Assembly (NCBI RefSeq): GCF_000719285.1 | Contig: NZ_JOFS01000015.1 | Coordinates: 62,001 to 126,000 of the forward strand | Direction: 5' to 3' | DNA from: Streptomyces bicolor | GTDB taxonomy: Bacteria; Actinomycetota; Actinomycetes; Streptomycetales; Streptomycetaceae | DNA: 64,000 nt | Shown here: piece after piece, positions 24,827 to 33,841 of the stretch | How the letters are laid out: every line of letters begins with the position of its first letter | Position numbering within the stretch: the stretch's first letter is position 1 | Translations under genes and position numbers: made by a program | Notes under the pieces: generated by a model | What the model saw: only the letters and a program-made list of their open reading frames with translations | Databases searched by the model: none | Told to the model about the DNA's origin: nothing

Positions 24827-25489
24827 GTGCTGGGGGACGACGCGGAGCTGACCGCCGCGGTGCTTGCGGCACAGGACGGGGACGAGACCGCGTTCCGGAC
24901 TGTGTACCGCTCGGTGCACCCGCGGCTGCTCGGGTACGTACGGACGCTGGTCGGGGACCCCGACGCCGAGGACGTCGCGTCGGAGGCATGGCTGCAGATA
25001 GCCCGTGACCTGGAGCGATTCAGCGGGGACGCGGACCGTTTCCGCGGCTGGGCCGCCCGGATAGCCCGCAATCGCGCGCTCGACCACATACGCATGCGCG
25101 GCCGCCGCCCCGCGATCGGCGGCGACGAGACGGAGCTCACCGGGAGGGCCGCCGAGTCCGACACCGCGGGCGAGGCCATGGAGGCGCTGGCCACCGACGG
25201 CACCCTCTCCCTCATCGCACGGCTCCCGCAGGACCAGGCCGAGGCGGTCGTCCTGCGCGTGGTCGTGGGGCTCGACGCCAAGACGGCCGCCGAGACGCTC
25301 GGCAAGCGGCCGGGTGCCGTACGGACCGCCGCGCACCGGGGCCTGAAGCGGCTGGCCGAGCTGCTCGGCGACGATCCGGAATCGGCCGGGGTGCTCGACG
25401 CCCTGCCTCCCCAGCGAGGAACCCGCGACCGTGCGGTGACGTCTGCGAGTGTGACGCAAAGCGTCACGCGGACGCAGAAGGATGTGTGA
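24827..25489 (+). CDS. ECF-type sigma factor, module 2
   Basis: 220-aa ECF-type factor, clearly paralogous to module 1. Region 2: VLAAQDGDETAFRTVYRSVHPRLLGYVRTLVGDPDAEDVASEAWLQIARDLERF and FRGWAARIARNRALDHIR. Region 4: LIARLPQDQAEAVVLRVVVGLDAKTAAETLGKRPGAVRTAAHRGLKRLAELLG. The region-4 motif LGKRPGAVRTAA is identical in both paralogs. GTG 24827 is the first start after an in-frame stop; AAGGG lies 11 nt upstream. Its TGA overlaps the ATG of the next gene by one base, strong evidence that they are expressed and work together. Confidence 0.92.
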   Translation: MLGDDAELTAAVLAAQDGDETAFRTVYRSVHPRLLGYVRTLVGDPDAEDVASEAWLQIARDLERFSGDADRFRGWAARIARNRALDHIRMRGRRPAIGGDETELTGRAAESDTAGEAMEALATDGTLSLIARLPQDQAEAVVLRVVVGLDAKTAAETLGKRPGAVRTAAHRGLKRLAELLGDDPESAGVLDALPPQRGTRDRAVTSASVTQSVTRTQKDV

Positions 25490-26541
25490 TGGCCGACGAG
25501 CAGTACAGGTGGCTGGACCGCGAAACGGCGGAGCGATTGCTGCGCGGAGAGTCACTCGAAGCTGTCGACGCGGACCATCGCGACCAGGCCGAACAGCTCG
25601 CCAAGACGCTTGAGGCGCTGACCGCCGAACCCCCGCTGAGCAGCGCGGAACTCCCCGGAGAGGCCGCCGCGCTGGCGGCGTTCCGGACGGCGCGCGCGAA
25701 CCGGGACGAGCCTTCCGCGACGGTCGGCGAGGGCGCCGGCTCCGGGGCCGACCAGGCCTCCGACGTCGGGCTGGTCCGGATCGGCGCCGTCTCCGGGCGC
25801 GCCGCCCGTCGCCCCCGCTGGGGCCGCCCCCTGCGGCTCGGCCTCGCCGCGGCGCTGGCCGTGGGCATGGTCGGCGGGGTCGCGGTCGCGGCCGGAACCG
25901 GAGTGCTGCGGACGCCGTTCGGTGGCGAGGACGAGCCTGGCCGCCCCGCCGCCACGGTCTCGGCGGCTGTGCCACCGGACCGTCCCTTCGTCTCGCCCTC
26001 GCCGGAGATCGGCGCGCAGGACGAACCCACCCCCGACGGCGCGTCGAAGCTCCCGACCGGACCCGGCACCTCCCAGGACACCGGTCCGGGTGGCCCCGCC
26101 GCGGACCGCGGTACACCCGGCGCGGAGCAGGACCGGCCGACCGGCGGCTGGTGGAACGCCGTCAAGTCCTGCCGCGACATGCGCGACGGCAAGGCGCTGC
26201 CCCGCGACCGCCGCCGTGCCCTCGAGAGCGCGGCGGGCAGTTCCGCCTACGTGTGGAACTACTGCAAGACCGTGCTGACCGGCGCCGGCGAGAGCACGCG
26301 TGCGCAGGGTGACGAGCCCCGGGGTGACGACGGTCACGACGAGGGCAAGGGCGACGACAAGGGCAAGGACGACGACGGCAAGGGCAAGGACGACGAGTAC
26401 CGCTCGCCCGGCAAGGGCCGCGGCAACGGCCACCGCACGGACGGCGCCGCGGCGGCCCCGCCCACCGTGCCCGACCTCCTGCCGGACGGCGCCCGACTGC
26501 CCACGCCCCTGCTGCCGAGCCCGTCGTACAGCACGCTCTGA
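25489..26541 (+). CDS. Single-span membrane protein, putative anti-sigma partner of module 2
   Basis: 350 aa. The cytoplasmic N-terminus of about 120 residues starts MADEQYRWLDRETAERLLRG and contains PGEAAALAAFRTARANRDE, which matches the AVAAFRAARDAG block of the module-1 protein. One helix follows (LRLGLAAALAVGMVGGVAVAAGTG). Outside lie a Pro-rich linker, a compact block beginning SCRDMRDGKALP and ending VWNYC (C-x30-C), then a Lys/Asp/Gly-rich low-complexity stretch and a Pro-rich tail. ATG 25489 with AAGGA 6 nt upstream overlaps the sigma stop (TGATG). Role as anti-sigma or signal sensor is inferred from context and layout only. Confidence 0.78.
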   Translation: MADEQYRWLDRETAERLLRGESLEAVDADHRDQAEQLAKTLEALTAEPPLSSAELPGEAAALAAFRTARANRDEPSATVGEGAGSGADQASDVGLVRIGAVSGRAARRPRWGRPLRLGLAAALAVGMVGGVAVAAGTGVLRTPFGGEDEPGRPAATVSAAVPPDRPFVSPSPEIGAQDEPTPDGASKLPTGPGTSQDTGPGGPAADRGTPGAEQDRPTGGWWNAVKSCRDMRDGKALPRDRRRALESAAGSSAYVWNYCKTVLTGAGESTRAQGDEPRGDDGHDEGKGDDKGKDDDGKGKDDEYRSPGKGRGNGHRTDGAAAAPPTVPDLLPDGARLPTPLLPSPSYSTL

Positions 26542-26755
26542 GCGGACCCACGCCTCGTCGTGACCCGCAGCCGAGGCCCGTCACGCCAGTCACACGTCGC
26601 TGACCTGCGGTTTTGTGGCCCAGGAAAAATCCCGGAGAAATTCTTGGCGAAAGCAGTGACGTTTTCGGCCGTCGTGGCGCTGAACTGAGTGAGCCGACTG
26701 GTCATCGGCCGTCGCACAGAGCCGGGGTTCCCCCCGTACCTGCGGCTCGTGCATT

Positions 26756-26794
26756 GGCGCGGGCGGGACACGTTCCCCCGGTCCCGCCCGCGCC
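26756..26794. terminator. 14-bp stem terminator between convergent genes
   Basis: GGCGCGGGCGGGAC pairs perfectly with GTCCCGCCCGCGCC around an 11-nt loop. It lies between the module-2 membrane gene and the L,D-transpeptidase gene and can end both transcripts. Confidence 0.85.
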
Positions 26795-26817
26795 CCACAG
26801 CTTCGGCGCCCCGCGCC

Positions 26818-27663
26818 TCACCAGTGGACGACGACCTTGTCGCCGGTCTCCACCTGGGCGAACATCTCCGCGATCGCCCGCTCGTCCGCCACGTTGACGC
26901 AACCGTGCGACGCTCCCGCGTAACCCGTGGCCGCGAAGTCGGACGAGTAGTGCACCGCCTGGCCGCCGCTGAAGAACATCGCGTACGGCATCGGCGAGTC
27001 GTAGAGCGTCGACACGTGGTGCCGCGACTTCCAGTAGACGCTGAACACACCTTCCCGCGTCGGTGTGTACTGCGACCCGAACCGCACCGGCACCGTCAGG
27101 ACCGACCGCCCGTCGATCATCCAGCGCAGCGTCCGGCTCGACTTGCTGACGCACAGCACCCGACCGGTCAGGCACCGCGCGTCCGGCGGATCGGCCGGCT
27201 GCCCGCCCATCAGGTACAGGTCCCACTTGCCGGGCTCGCGCGTCATCCTCAGCAGTCGCTGCCAGGTGACCTCATCGGTCTTCCCCGTCTTCGGCAGCCC
27301 GCGCTTGCCCTGGAAGCCCCGGACCGCCTGCTCGGTGAGGTCGTCGTAGGTCCCCGTCGGCCCGTCGAAGAGCCAGGCGATCTGCCGCAGCCGGGCCTGC
27401 AGCTCACGTACGTCACGGCCCGTGTCGCCCCGCGACCACAGCACGGCGGGTGGTGCCGCGGGCGTGGGCGGCCTGGAGCTCGGCTTGTCGTCGGACGGGC
27501 CGGACGGGTCGGACTTCGGGGACGGCGTTTCGCTCGGCAGCTCTATGCGCACCGGCGAGCGCTGCTCCTCGCCCGAGGCCTGGACGGTGCAGCCGCACAG
27601 CACCGTGAGCACGGCACCCGAGGCGAGTACCGCGGTCGATCTCCTCATGCCCCTGATACGCAT
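26818..27663 (-). CDS. L,D-transpeptidase lipoprotein with peptidoglycan-binding domain
   Basis: 281-aa envelope enzyme that forms 3-3 peptidoglycan crosslinks. A hydrophobic leader with lipobox LCGC (about residue 25) is followed by a Ser/Pro linker, a PG_binding_1 domain ([35 protein letters not shown]), and a YkuD catalytic domain. The catalytic motif is [21 protein letters not shown], with the nucleophile Cys in SHGC and the preceding His. ATG 27663 is chosen; ATG 15 nt downstream is also possible. Gram-positive actinomycetes use such enzymes alongside penicillin-binding proteins. Single gene. Confidence 0.92.
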   Translation of the reverse strand: MRIRGMRRSTAVLASGAVLTVLCGCTVQASGEEQRSPVRIELPSETPSPKSDPSGPSDDKPSSRPPTPAAPPAVLWSRGDTGRDVRELQARLRQIAWLFDGPTGTYDDLTEQAVRGFQGKRGLPKTGKTDEVTWQRLLRMTREPGKWDLYLMGGQPADPPDARCLTGRVLCVSKSSRTLRWMIDGRSVLTVPVRFGSQYTPTREGVFSVYWKSRHHVSTLYDSPMPYAMFFSGGQAVHYSSDFAATGYAGASHGCVNVADERAIAEMFAQVETGDKVVVHW

Positions 27664-27804
27664 CCCCGACCCCCGCCGTCTCACCGCGGCCACCCCCGGC
27701 CGCCCACCCTGGTGTCACCTGAGATCTTCCCCGCGCGTGACCGGTTGCGAACCAGACGGCATGGTTGGACTGAGCGGTTACGACGGCAATGTGGGAGGCA
27801 CACC

Positions 27805-29385
27805 ATGGCGCGTGAGTCGGAGTCCGGACTGCCCATCGAGCCGGTCTACGGGCCGGACGCACTGGACGGCTGGGACGCCTCCGAGAAGCTGGGCGAGCCC
27901 GGCTCGTACCCTTTCACCCGCGGCGTCTACCCCACCATGTACACCGGCCGCCCCTGGACGATGCGTCAGTACGCCGGTTTCGGCACGGCGAAGGAGTCCA
28001 ACGCCCGCTACCGCGATCTGATCGCGCACGGCACGACGGGCCTGTCGGTCGCCTTCGACCTGCCCACCCAGATGGGCCACGACTCCGACGCGCCGATCGC
28101 GCACGGCGAGGTCGGCAAGGTGGGCGTGGCCATCGACTCGATCGACGACATGCGGGTGCTGTTCGGCGGGATCCCGCTGGACAAGGTGTCGACGTCGATG
28201 ACGATCAACGCGCCCGCGGCCCTGCTGCTGCTCCTGTACCAGCTGGTCGCGGAGGAGCAGGGCGTCAGCGCCGACCAGCTCACCGGCACGATCCAGAACG
28301 ACGTGCTGAAGGAGTACATCGCGCGCGGGACGTACATCTTCCCGCCGAAGCCGTCCCTCCGGCTGATCGCGGACATCTTCAAGTACTGCAGGGCCGAGAT
28401 CCCGAAGTGGAACACGATCTCGATCTCCGGCTACCACATGGCCGAGGCGGGCGCGAGCCCCGCGCAGGAGATCGCCTTCACGCTCGCGGACGGCATCGAG
28501 TACGTCCGTACGGCGGTGGCCGCGGGCATGGACGTCGACGACTTCGCGCCCCGCCTGTCCTTCTTCTTCGTGGCCCGTACGACGATCCTGGAGGAGGTCG
28601 CCAAGTTCCGCGCGGCGCGCAGGATCTGGGCCCGGGTGATGCGGGACGAGTTCGGCGCGAGGAACCCCAAGTCCCTGATGCTGCGCTTCCACACCCAGAC
28701 GGCCGGCGTGCAGCTGACGGCCCAGCAGCCGGAGGTCAACCTGGTCCGGGTCGCGGTGCAGGGCCTCGCGGCCGTGCTCGGCGGCACGCAGTCCCTGCAC
28801 ACCAACTCCTTCGACGAGGCCATCGCCCTGCCGACGGACAAGAGCGCGCGGCTGGCGTTGCGCACCCAGCAGGTGCTGGCGTACGAGACGGACGTGACCG
28901 CGACCGTGGACCCCTTCGCCGGCTCCTACGTCATCGAGAAGATGACCGACGGCGTCGAGGCGGCGGCCGTCGGGCTGATGCAGCGGGTCGAGGACCTGGG
29001 CGGCGCGGTGGCGGCCATCGAGCACGGCTTCCAGAAGAACGAGATCGAGCGCAGCGCCTACCGGATCGCCCAGGAGACCGACTCCGGCGAACGGGTCGTC
29101 GTCGGCGTCAACCGCTTCCAGCTGGACGAGGAGGAGCCGTACGAGCCGTTGCGGGTGGACCCGGCGATCGAGGCCCAGCAGGCGCAGCGGCTGGCCGAGC
29201 TCCGCGCCGGGCGCGATCAGTCGGCGGTGGACGCCGCCCTGGCCGCCCTGAAGAAGGCGGCCGAGGGGGAGGACAACGTCCTGTACCCGATGAAGGACGC
29301 GCTGCGGGCCCGCGCCACGGTCGGCGAGGTGTGCGGCGCCCTGCGGGAGGTGTGGGGGAGGTACGTGCCCTCGGACGCCTTCTGA
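27805..29385 (+). CDS. Acyl-CoA mutase large subunit (methylmalonyl-CoA mutase family)
   Basis: 526-aa coenzyme-B12-dependent mutase catalytic subunit (TIM barrel). The motifs are clear: [80 protein letters not shown] and [16 protein letters not shown]. It lacks the C-terminal cobalamin-binding DxHxxG domain of one-chain MCM, so it needs a separate small subunit, which is not adjacent. It could act on methylmalonyl-, isobutyryl- or another branched acyl-CoA; sequence alone does not settle which. ATG 27805 follows GGGAGG at 6 nt spacing. Confidence 0.9.
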   Translation: MARESESGLPIEPVYGPDALDGWDASEKLGEPGSYPFTRGVYPTMYTGRPWTMRQYAGFGTAKESNARYRDLIAHGTTGLSVAFDLPTQMGHDSDAPIAHGEVGKVGVAIDSIDDMRVLFGGIPLDKVSTSMTINAPAALLLLLYQLVAEEQGVSADQLTGTIQNDVLKEYIARGTYIFPPKPSLRLIADIFKYCRAEIPKWNTISISGYHMAEAGASPAQEIAFTLADGIEYVRTAVAAGMDVDDFAPRLSFFFVARTTILEEVAKFRAARRIWARVMRDEFGARNPKSLMLRFHTQTAGVQLTAQQPEVNLVRVAVQGLAAVLGGTQSLHTNSFDEAIALPTDKSARLALRTQQVLAYETDVTATVDPFAGSYVIEKMTDGVEAAAVGLMQRVEDLGGAVAAIEHGFQKNEIERSAYRIAQETDSGERVVVGVNRFQLDEEEPYEPLRVDPAIEAQQAQRLAELRAGRDQSAVDAALAALKKAAEGEDNVLYPMKDALRARATVGEVCGALREVWGRYVPSDAF

Positions 29386-29434
29386 CCGGTACTGCCAGGA
29401 GGGATTGCCGTACTCGCGTGCGACACTCCTTTTC

Positions 29435-30085
29435 ATGTTCGGCGTCATCGACCTTCCCACCTACTTGGCAGGACTCGTCCTGATCGTCCTGCTTCCCGGC
29501 CCCAACTCCCTGTACGTCCTGTCCGTCGCAGCCCGGCGCGGTGTGCGTGCCGGGTACACCGCGGCGGCCGGGGTCTGGTGCGGGGACACCGTGCTGATGA
29601 CGCTGTCGGCGGCCGGGGTGGCGTCCCTGTTGCAGGCCAACGCCGTGCTGTTCGGGATCGTGAAGTACGCCGGGGCCGGGTATCTGACGTGGCTGGCGAT
29701 CGGGATGCTGCGGGCGGCCTGGGGGATGTGGCGGACCCGGCGGGAGACGGCCGCGCGTGAGGAGGCCGCGGACACCGGGCCGGCCGAGCGGCCGTACCGC
29801 CGTGCGCTGGTCATCAGTCTCTTCAACCCCAAGGCGATCCTGTTCTTCGTCGCCTTCTTCGTGCAGTTCGTCGACCCCGGATACGCCTACCCGGCGCTGT
29901 CGTTCGTCGTCCTAGGGGCGTTCGCGCAGCTCGCGAGCTTCCTGTACCTCAGTGCGCTGATATTCAGCGGGACGCGGCTGGCGAGTGCCTTCCGCCGTCG
30001 TAGGCGGTTGTCGGCGGGGGCGACTTCGGCGGCGGGGGCGCTGTTCCTCGGATTCGCGGCGAAGTTGTCCTTCGCCAGTGCGTGA
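29435..30085 (+). CDS. LysE/RhtB-family exporter, LeuE-like
   Basis: 216-aa amino-acid exporter with six predicted helices. The opening MFGVIDLPTYLAGLVLIVLLPGPNSLYVLSVAARRG contains the family motif PGPN, and the FNPKAILFFVAFFVQFVDP block is the second hallmark. The opening sequence is closest to leucine exporters of the LeuE type. ATG 29435 matches the family N-terminus; there is no Shine-Dalgarno, and TACTCG/CACTCC upstream may be promoter, so translation could be leaderless. 49 bp after the mutase gene and possibly co-transcribed; branched-chain amino-acid metabolism would link them, but this is conjecture. Confidence 0.88.
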   Translation: MFGVIDLPTYLAGLVLIVLLPGPNSLYVLSVAARRGVRAGYTAAAGVWCGDTVLMTLSAAGVASLLQANAVLFGIVKYAGAGYLTWLAIGMLRAAWGMWRTRRETAAREEAADTGPAERPYRRALVISLFNPKAILFFVAFFVQFVDPGYAYPALSFVVLGAFAQLASFLYLSALIFSGTRLASAFRRRRRLSAGATSAAGALFLGFAAKLSFASA

Positions 30086-30101
30086 CTGGAGGCCGACGAA
30101 C

Positions 30102-30147
30102 GCGCCCGCCTGATGGCCGACTTTCCCTTGTCGGCTCAGGCGGGCGC
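30102..30147. terminator. Bidirectional terminator between exporter and ricin-like gene
   Basis: GCGCCCGCCTGA pairs perfectly with TCAGGCGGGCGC, with an inner GCCGAC/GTCGGC stem. It lies between convergent genes. Confidence 0.85.
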
Positions 30148-30175
30148 GGAGATCTTCGCTGAGGAGGTCCGTGGA

Positions 30176-30658
30176 TCAGTTGTGGGTGCCGGTCCACCGG
30201 TAGTAGGAGGCGGCAACCTGGCCACTGTCCGTGGCGTAGACGGCGTCCCTGACGTCGCTCGTCCTCAGGAGTGACTCGTTCCCGCCGCCCAGCAGGCCCT
30301 GGAGCCTCTTGAGGTCGGCCGTGTAGTAGAACATCTGGCCCGACTCGGAGCTGTTGCAGCTGCTCGTCCAGACGGCATTGACGTCCGTCTTGTTGTCGGT
30401 CATCAGGCAGAGACCGGTCTCCCGGTTCTTGAGTTGCTTCCAGGCGTTGCTGCCGACCCAGTCCCAGTCCTGGCGGTCGCTTCCGTTGCAGATCGTCGCG
30501 AATGCCGACCCGGCTCCGCCGGTCAGACAGGTGCCGAACCGCTCATTCTGGAACTGCCAGTACGTGGGCGCCGCCTGCGCCGACGACGGGAAGATCATCC
30601 CGGCGCCCACAGCCAGCGTGCCGATCGCGGTGACGGCGGCAAGTCGCAGCTTCCTCAT
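30176..30658 (-). CDS. Secreted ricin-like (beta-trefoil) domain protein
   Basis: 160-aa secreted protein. The signal peptide MRKLRLAAVTAIGTLAVGAG... ends at a SAQA/AP cleavage site near residue 30. The mature part has regularly spaced Cys and Trp/Gln motifs (FGTCLTGGAGSAFATICNGSDRQDWDWVG, RETGLCLMTDNKTDVNAVWTSSCN) typical of a ricin-type beta-trefoil carbohydrate-binding fold. Only about one domain is present and no catalytic module is fused, so it may be a stand-alone lectin. AAGGG lies 6 nt before ATG 30658. An AraC gene is 87 bp upstream on the same strand. Confidence 0.75.
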   Translation of the reverse strand: MRKLRLAAVTAIGTLAVGAGMIFPSSAQAAPTYWQFQNERFGTCLTGGAGSAFATICNGSDRQDWDWVGSNAWKQLKNRETGLCLMTDNKTDVNAVWTSSCNSSESGQMFYYTADLKRLQGLLGGGNESLLRTSDVRDAVYATDSGQVAASYYRWTGTHN

Positions 30659-30745
30659 CAAAAACCCTTCTCTCAAGAGCGGGAAGTGAACCGAGCAACA
30701 GCATTGCTGGCCGGGGCAGTTGAGACGTTGGCGCTCAGAGCACAC

Positions 30746-31660
30746 TCATGTGGCAATCCGTCCACTCGGGACACGGGCGTGCCGCCGGAAGTCGGTCGGC
30801 GCGATGCCGTACGTCGCCCGGAAGGCCCGGGCGAAGTCGCCGGCGCGGGCGAAGCCCCAGCGCGCGGCGATGGCATGAACCGGCGTGGCCGCCTCTGCGG
30901 GATCGGCGAGGTCGAAGCGGGCGCGCTCGAGCCGCCGGCGGCGGATGTACGCGGCGACGGTCTCGCTCTCGTCCTCGAAGAGGCGGTGCAGATAGCTGAG
31001 GGAGATGCCGTGCGCGGCGGCGACGGCCCGCGGGGTCAACTCCGGGTCGGACAGCCGACGTTGGATGAACGCCCTGATGCGTGGGGTCAGCGTCCGGCTC
31101 GGTGTCTCCGGTGGGGCGCAACCCCCGTCGTCACCCCCGTCGTCGGGGGCGGGGGAGTGGGTCAACAGGGCCGCCACCATGGTGCCCAGGACCGTTCCCA
31201 GGCGCGGTCCGTCAGAGGGCCGGAACGTGCCGGTGTCCTCCGTCAGCTGGGTGAGCAGCCGGGCCAGGAGGGCACCCGCGCCCGCACGGCCGGGGAGACG
31301 GCGTCCCAGCATCCGGTCGGCCTCTTCCGGCGGCAGGGGAAGCAGTGCCTCGGGGATGGCGACGCCGACGGCCCGGATCGGGCCCGCGCGCAGCTGCAGC
31401 GGCCGTAAGTGGTCGTCGAAGGAGAAGTCGCCCGCGCTCAGGGGCGTTTCGCGCCCGTGGTGGACGATCGCCGCCTCGCCCTCCAGGAGCAGGACCAGGT
31501 GGAATTGGCGATCGGCCGACCGTCGGACCGGCGCGAGGGCCCGTGCGAACAGCGGCGGGCAGGTCACGGACCACACCGATGCCGCGCCGAACTCGACGAG
31601 CCGTACGTGTTGCCGGATGGAGAGGCCGGGATGGCCGTACCCCCGGGCGAGTCCCCCCAT
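30746..31660 (-). CDS. AraC-family regulator, shorter tandem paralog
   Basis: About 304 aa. The C-terminal double helix-turn-helix is intact: RAVAAAHGISLSYLHRLFEDESETVAAYIRRRRLERARFDLAD, then AIAARWGFARAGDFARAFRATYGIAPTDFRRHA. The N-terminal ligand/oligomerisation domain aligns with the next gene upstream (31674-32651) but lacks its first 40 or so residues. ATG 31660 is taken (GAGGG 10 nt upstream); GTG 31681, which overlaps the upstream stop, would add seven residues. The two genes are 13 bp apart and co-transcribed. Possible targets are the ricin-like gene or the glycopolymer locus on the other side. Confidence 0.82.
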   Translation of the reverse strand: MGGLARGYGHPGLSIRQHVRLVEFGAASVWSVTCPPLFARALAPVRRSADRQFHLVLLLEGEAAIVHHGRETPLSAGDFSFDDHLRPLQLRAGPIRAVGVAIPEALLPLPPEEADRMLGRRLPGRAGAGALLARLLTQLTEDTGTFRPSDGPRLGTVLGTMVAALLTHSPAPDDGGDDGGCAPPETPSRTLTPRIRAFIQRRLSDPELTPRAVAAAHGISLSYLHRLFEDESETVAAYIRRRRLERARFDLADPAEAATPVHAIAARWGFARAGDFARAFRATYGIAPTDFRRHARVPSGRIAT

Positions 31661-31673
31661 GGCGTCCCGGCCC

Positions 31674-32651
31674 TCAACCACGAGGCGCCCGGAGGGCCTG
31701 GCGGCGCCAGTCCCGTGGCGGCATGCCGTATGCCGCGTGGAAGGCGCGCGTGAAGGCCGCGTGCTCGCGGAATCCGCAGTCGGCCGCGATGCGGTGCACC
31801 GGCACGTCCCGCAGCCCGGGGTCGGTGAGCGCACGCCGGGCCCGCTCCAGGCGCCGGCGGCGGATCAGCTCGGTGACGGTGGTGTCCCGGCTCCGGAAGA
31901 GGCGGTGCAGATAGCTGACGGAGATGTGGTGGGCGGCGGCGATGTCCCGGGGTGAGAGGCCCGGGTCGCACAGGTGCTCCTGGACGAACGACTCGACGCT
32001 CAGCAGCAGGGTTCTTCGACGGGACTCGTCCGGCAGCCGGGGGCCGGTGTCCAGGTGGTGGGCGAGCGTGGCGGCCAGCAGGTCCAGGGTCACCGTGCTC
32101 AGCCGTTCGATGTCGGCGGTCGGGCGGGGGACCCGGTCGGCGGCCAGGTCGCCGAGGAAGTGGGTGAGCAGTGCGGCCACGCCCTCCTGGCCGGGCAAGC
32201 GGGTCCCGAGCAGCCGGTCGGTACGGCGGGCGGACAGCGGCAGCAGGGCGCGGGGCACGTGCGCGCGCACCAGCGTGACCGGGCCCGGGCCGGCCAGTCG
32301 TACGCTGAACGGTCGCGAGCTGTCGTAGAGGGCGAGATCACGTTCGCCGAGCAGGGCCTCGCGCCCGGCCTGGGTCACGACCAGCGCCCCGCGCCGTGGG
32401 AACACGATCGAGCACAGTTCCGGGTCCGCCTGCCGGATCGTCGCCGGGGTGCGCCGCACGAGGGACGGCGAGCAGGTCAGCTCCACGATGTTCACCGGGC
32501 CGAGGTCGAATGCCCGGGCCGTGGCCTGGAAGGGTTCCGGGTCGGTTTCCGTGAGCCGCATCGGATGGTCGCTGTGGAGCAGGAAGTCGTCGAAGCGGGC
32601 CAGTCGCTCGGTCTGCGGCAGGTCCGCGCTGTGGAAAACGGTCGTATGCAC
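31674..32651 (-). CDS. AraC-family regulator (AraC_binding_2 type)
   Basis: 325-aa activator-type regulator. The N-terminal domain (FDDFLLHSDHPMRLTETDP through VPRALLPLSARRTDRLLGTRLPG) is the family found with AraC_binding_2. The C-terminal HTH pair reads IAAAHHISVSYLHRLFRSRDTTVTELIRRRRLERARRALTDP and RIAADCGFREHAAFTRAFHAAYGMPPRDWR. GTG 32651 has GGGGGG about 6 nt upstream. Tandem paralog of the shorter AraC gene downstream. Divergent from the first GT2 gene of the glycopolymer locus with a 203-bp shared upstream region. Confidence 0.88.
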   Translation of the reverse strand: MHTTVFHSADLPQTERLARFDDFLLHSDHPMRLTETDPEPFQATARAFDLGPVNIVELTCSPSLVRRTPATIRQADPELCSIVFPRRGALVVTQAGREALLGERDLALYDSSRPFSVRLAGPGPVTLVRAHVPRALLPLSARRTDRLLGTRLPGQEGVAALLTHFLGDLAADRVPRPTADIERLSTVTLDLLAATLAHHLDTGPRLPDESRRRTLLLSVESFVQEHLCDPGLSPRDIAAAHHISVSYLHRLFRSRDTTVTELIRRRRLERARRALTDPGLRDVPVHRIAADCGFREHAAFTRAFHAAYGMPPRDWRRQALRAPRG

Positions 32652-32752
32652 ACATTCCCCCCGGGTTCTGTCGAGTCGTATCGAACACCCGAGCGGGGAT
32701 GATAAGCGCTGTCGGTGGCCACCGGATGGACGCGGGAAAGGGGGCGCCGTCC

Positions 32753-32774
32753 GGTTACCTTTCGTTCACCTGGT
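32753..32774 (+). promoter_or_regulatory. Putative PhoP (PHO) box upstream of GT2 gene 1
   Basis: Two units in exact 11-nt register: GGTTACCTTTC (32753-32763) and GTTCACCTGGT (32764-32774). The second matches the published Streptomyces PhoP direct-repeat-unit consensus (GKTCAYYYRSG) at 10 of 11 positions, the first at 7. It is 81 bp from the start codon. TACGGT (32813-32818) may be the -10. Confidence 0.55.
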
Positions 32775-32854
32775 AGTTGGCAGGGAGTTGAGATCCGGCG
32801 TCGAACATCTCCTACGGTCGCAGGGATCCCCCCGGAGAGAGCCCAGGTGTACGC

Positions 32855-33841
32855 GTGACCAACCGCCCCCCGACACTGTCCGTGATCGTCCCCTGCTACA
32901 ACATCGAGTCGTATGTCCCCGAGACCGTGACCAGCCTGGTCAACAACGAACGGGACGACTTCGAGTTCATCTTCGTCGAGGACCGGTCCACCAAGGACAA
33001 GACGTACGAAGCGCTGCTGACGCTGACGAAGAGACTCAAGAACAGCCGGGTGATACGGCACGAGCAGAACGGCGGACTGGCCACCGCGCGCAACACCGGG
33101 ATCGACGCCTCGGAAGGCCGCTACCTCACCTTCCTCGACGGCGACGACTGGCTGGCGCCGGGCTATCTCGCGGATCTGGTGGACGCCATCGAGCGGTTCG
33201 ACGTCGATTTCGTACGCACCGACCACGTCCAGGTGACGGGCATCGAACGGACCGTGCACCGGGCGCCCGAAGGCCGCCGCCACATCGCCCTGGACCCGCG
33301 CACCTCGATCCTCCCGGTCGACGACACGACCATGGTCGACTACCCGTACGCCTGGGCCGGCGTCTACCACCGCCGCCTCCTCGACAAGGGCATGCTGCGC
33401 TTCCACGACGGACTCAAGACCGCCGAGGACCGCCCCTGGATCTGGGACCTGCACCGCAGGGCCGACTCCTACGCCGTCGCCAGTCTGCGCGGCGTCTTCT
33501 ACCGCCGGGGCGTGGCCAGTTCGCTGACCCAGATCGGCGACGTCCGCCAGCTGGACTTCTTCCGCTCCTTCGACCTCGTCCTCGCCGAACTGGCCGAGGA
33601 CCCCGAGGTCGGCAAGCTGCGCAAGAAGGCGCTGCGCAACTACTGCGTCGTCATCGCCCACCAACTGCTCAGCCGCGGCCGGTTCGAACGCAGCATCGCC
33701 GCCAAACTGAAGCAGATGGCCGCCGAGGCACTGGGCAGGATGTCGGAGGAGGAGCTGGAAGAGGCTCTCGTCGGGATGGGCGAGGAGCGCGTGTACATGC
33801 TGCGCCGGATACGGGGCGGCATGAAGGGAGTGGCGGCATGA
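32855..33841 (+). CDS. GT2-family glycosyltransferase 1 of the glycopolymer locus
   Basis: 328-aa cytoplasmic GT-A transferase. The N-terminal Rossmann-type start LSVIVPCYNIESYVPETVTSL, the nucleotide-site FVEDRSTKDKT, and the metal-binding block ARNTGIDASEGRYLTFLDGDDWLAPGY with DxD-like DGDD mark GT2. FVRTDHVQVTGIERTVHR and the EDRPWIWDLHRRADSY acceptor-side segment are shared almost word for word with the second GT2 (38038-39018). GTG 32855 with AGG 7 nt upstream. Its last bases overlap the next gene (ATGA). Likely adds a sugar to the wall polymer; the exact sugar is unknown. Confidence 0.9.
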   Translation: MTNRPPTLSVIVPCYNIESYVPETVTSLVNNERDDFEFIFVEDRSTKDKTYEALLTLTKRLKNSRVIRHEQNGGLATARNTGIDASEGRYLTFLDGDDWLAPGYLADLVDAIERFDVDFVRTDHVQVTGIERTVHRAPEGRRHIALDPRTSILPVDDTTMVDYPYAWAGVYHRRLLDKGMLRFHDGLKTAEDRPWIWDLHRRADSYAVASLRGVFYRRGVASSLTQIGDVRQLDFFRSFDLVLAELAEDPEVGKLRKKALRNYCVVIAHQLLSRGRFERSIAAKLKQMAAEALGRMSEEELEEALVGMGEERVYMLRRIRGGMKGVAA

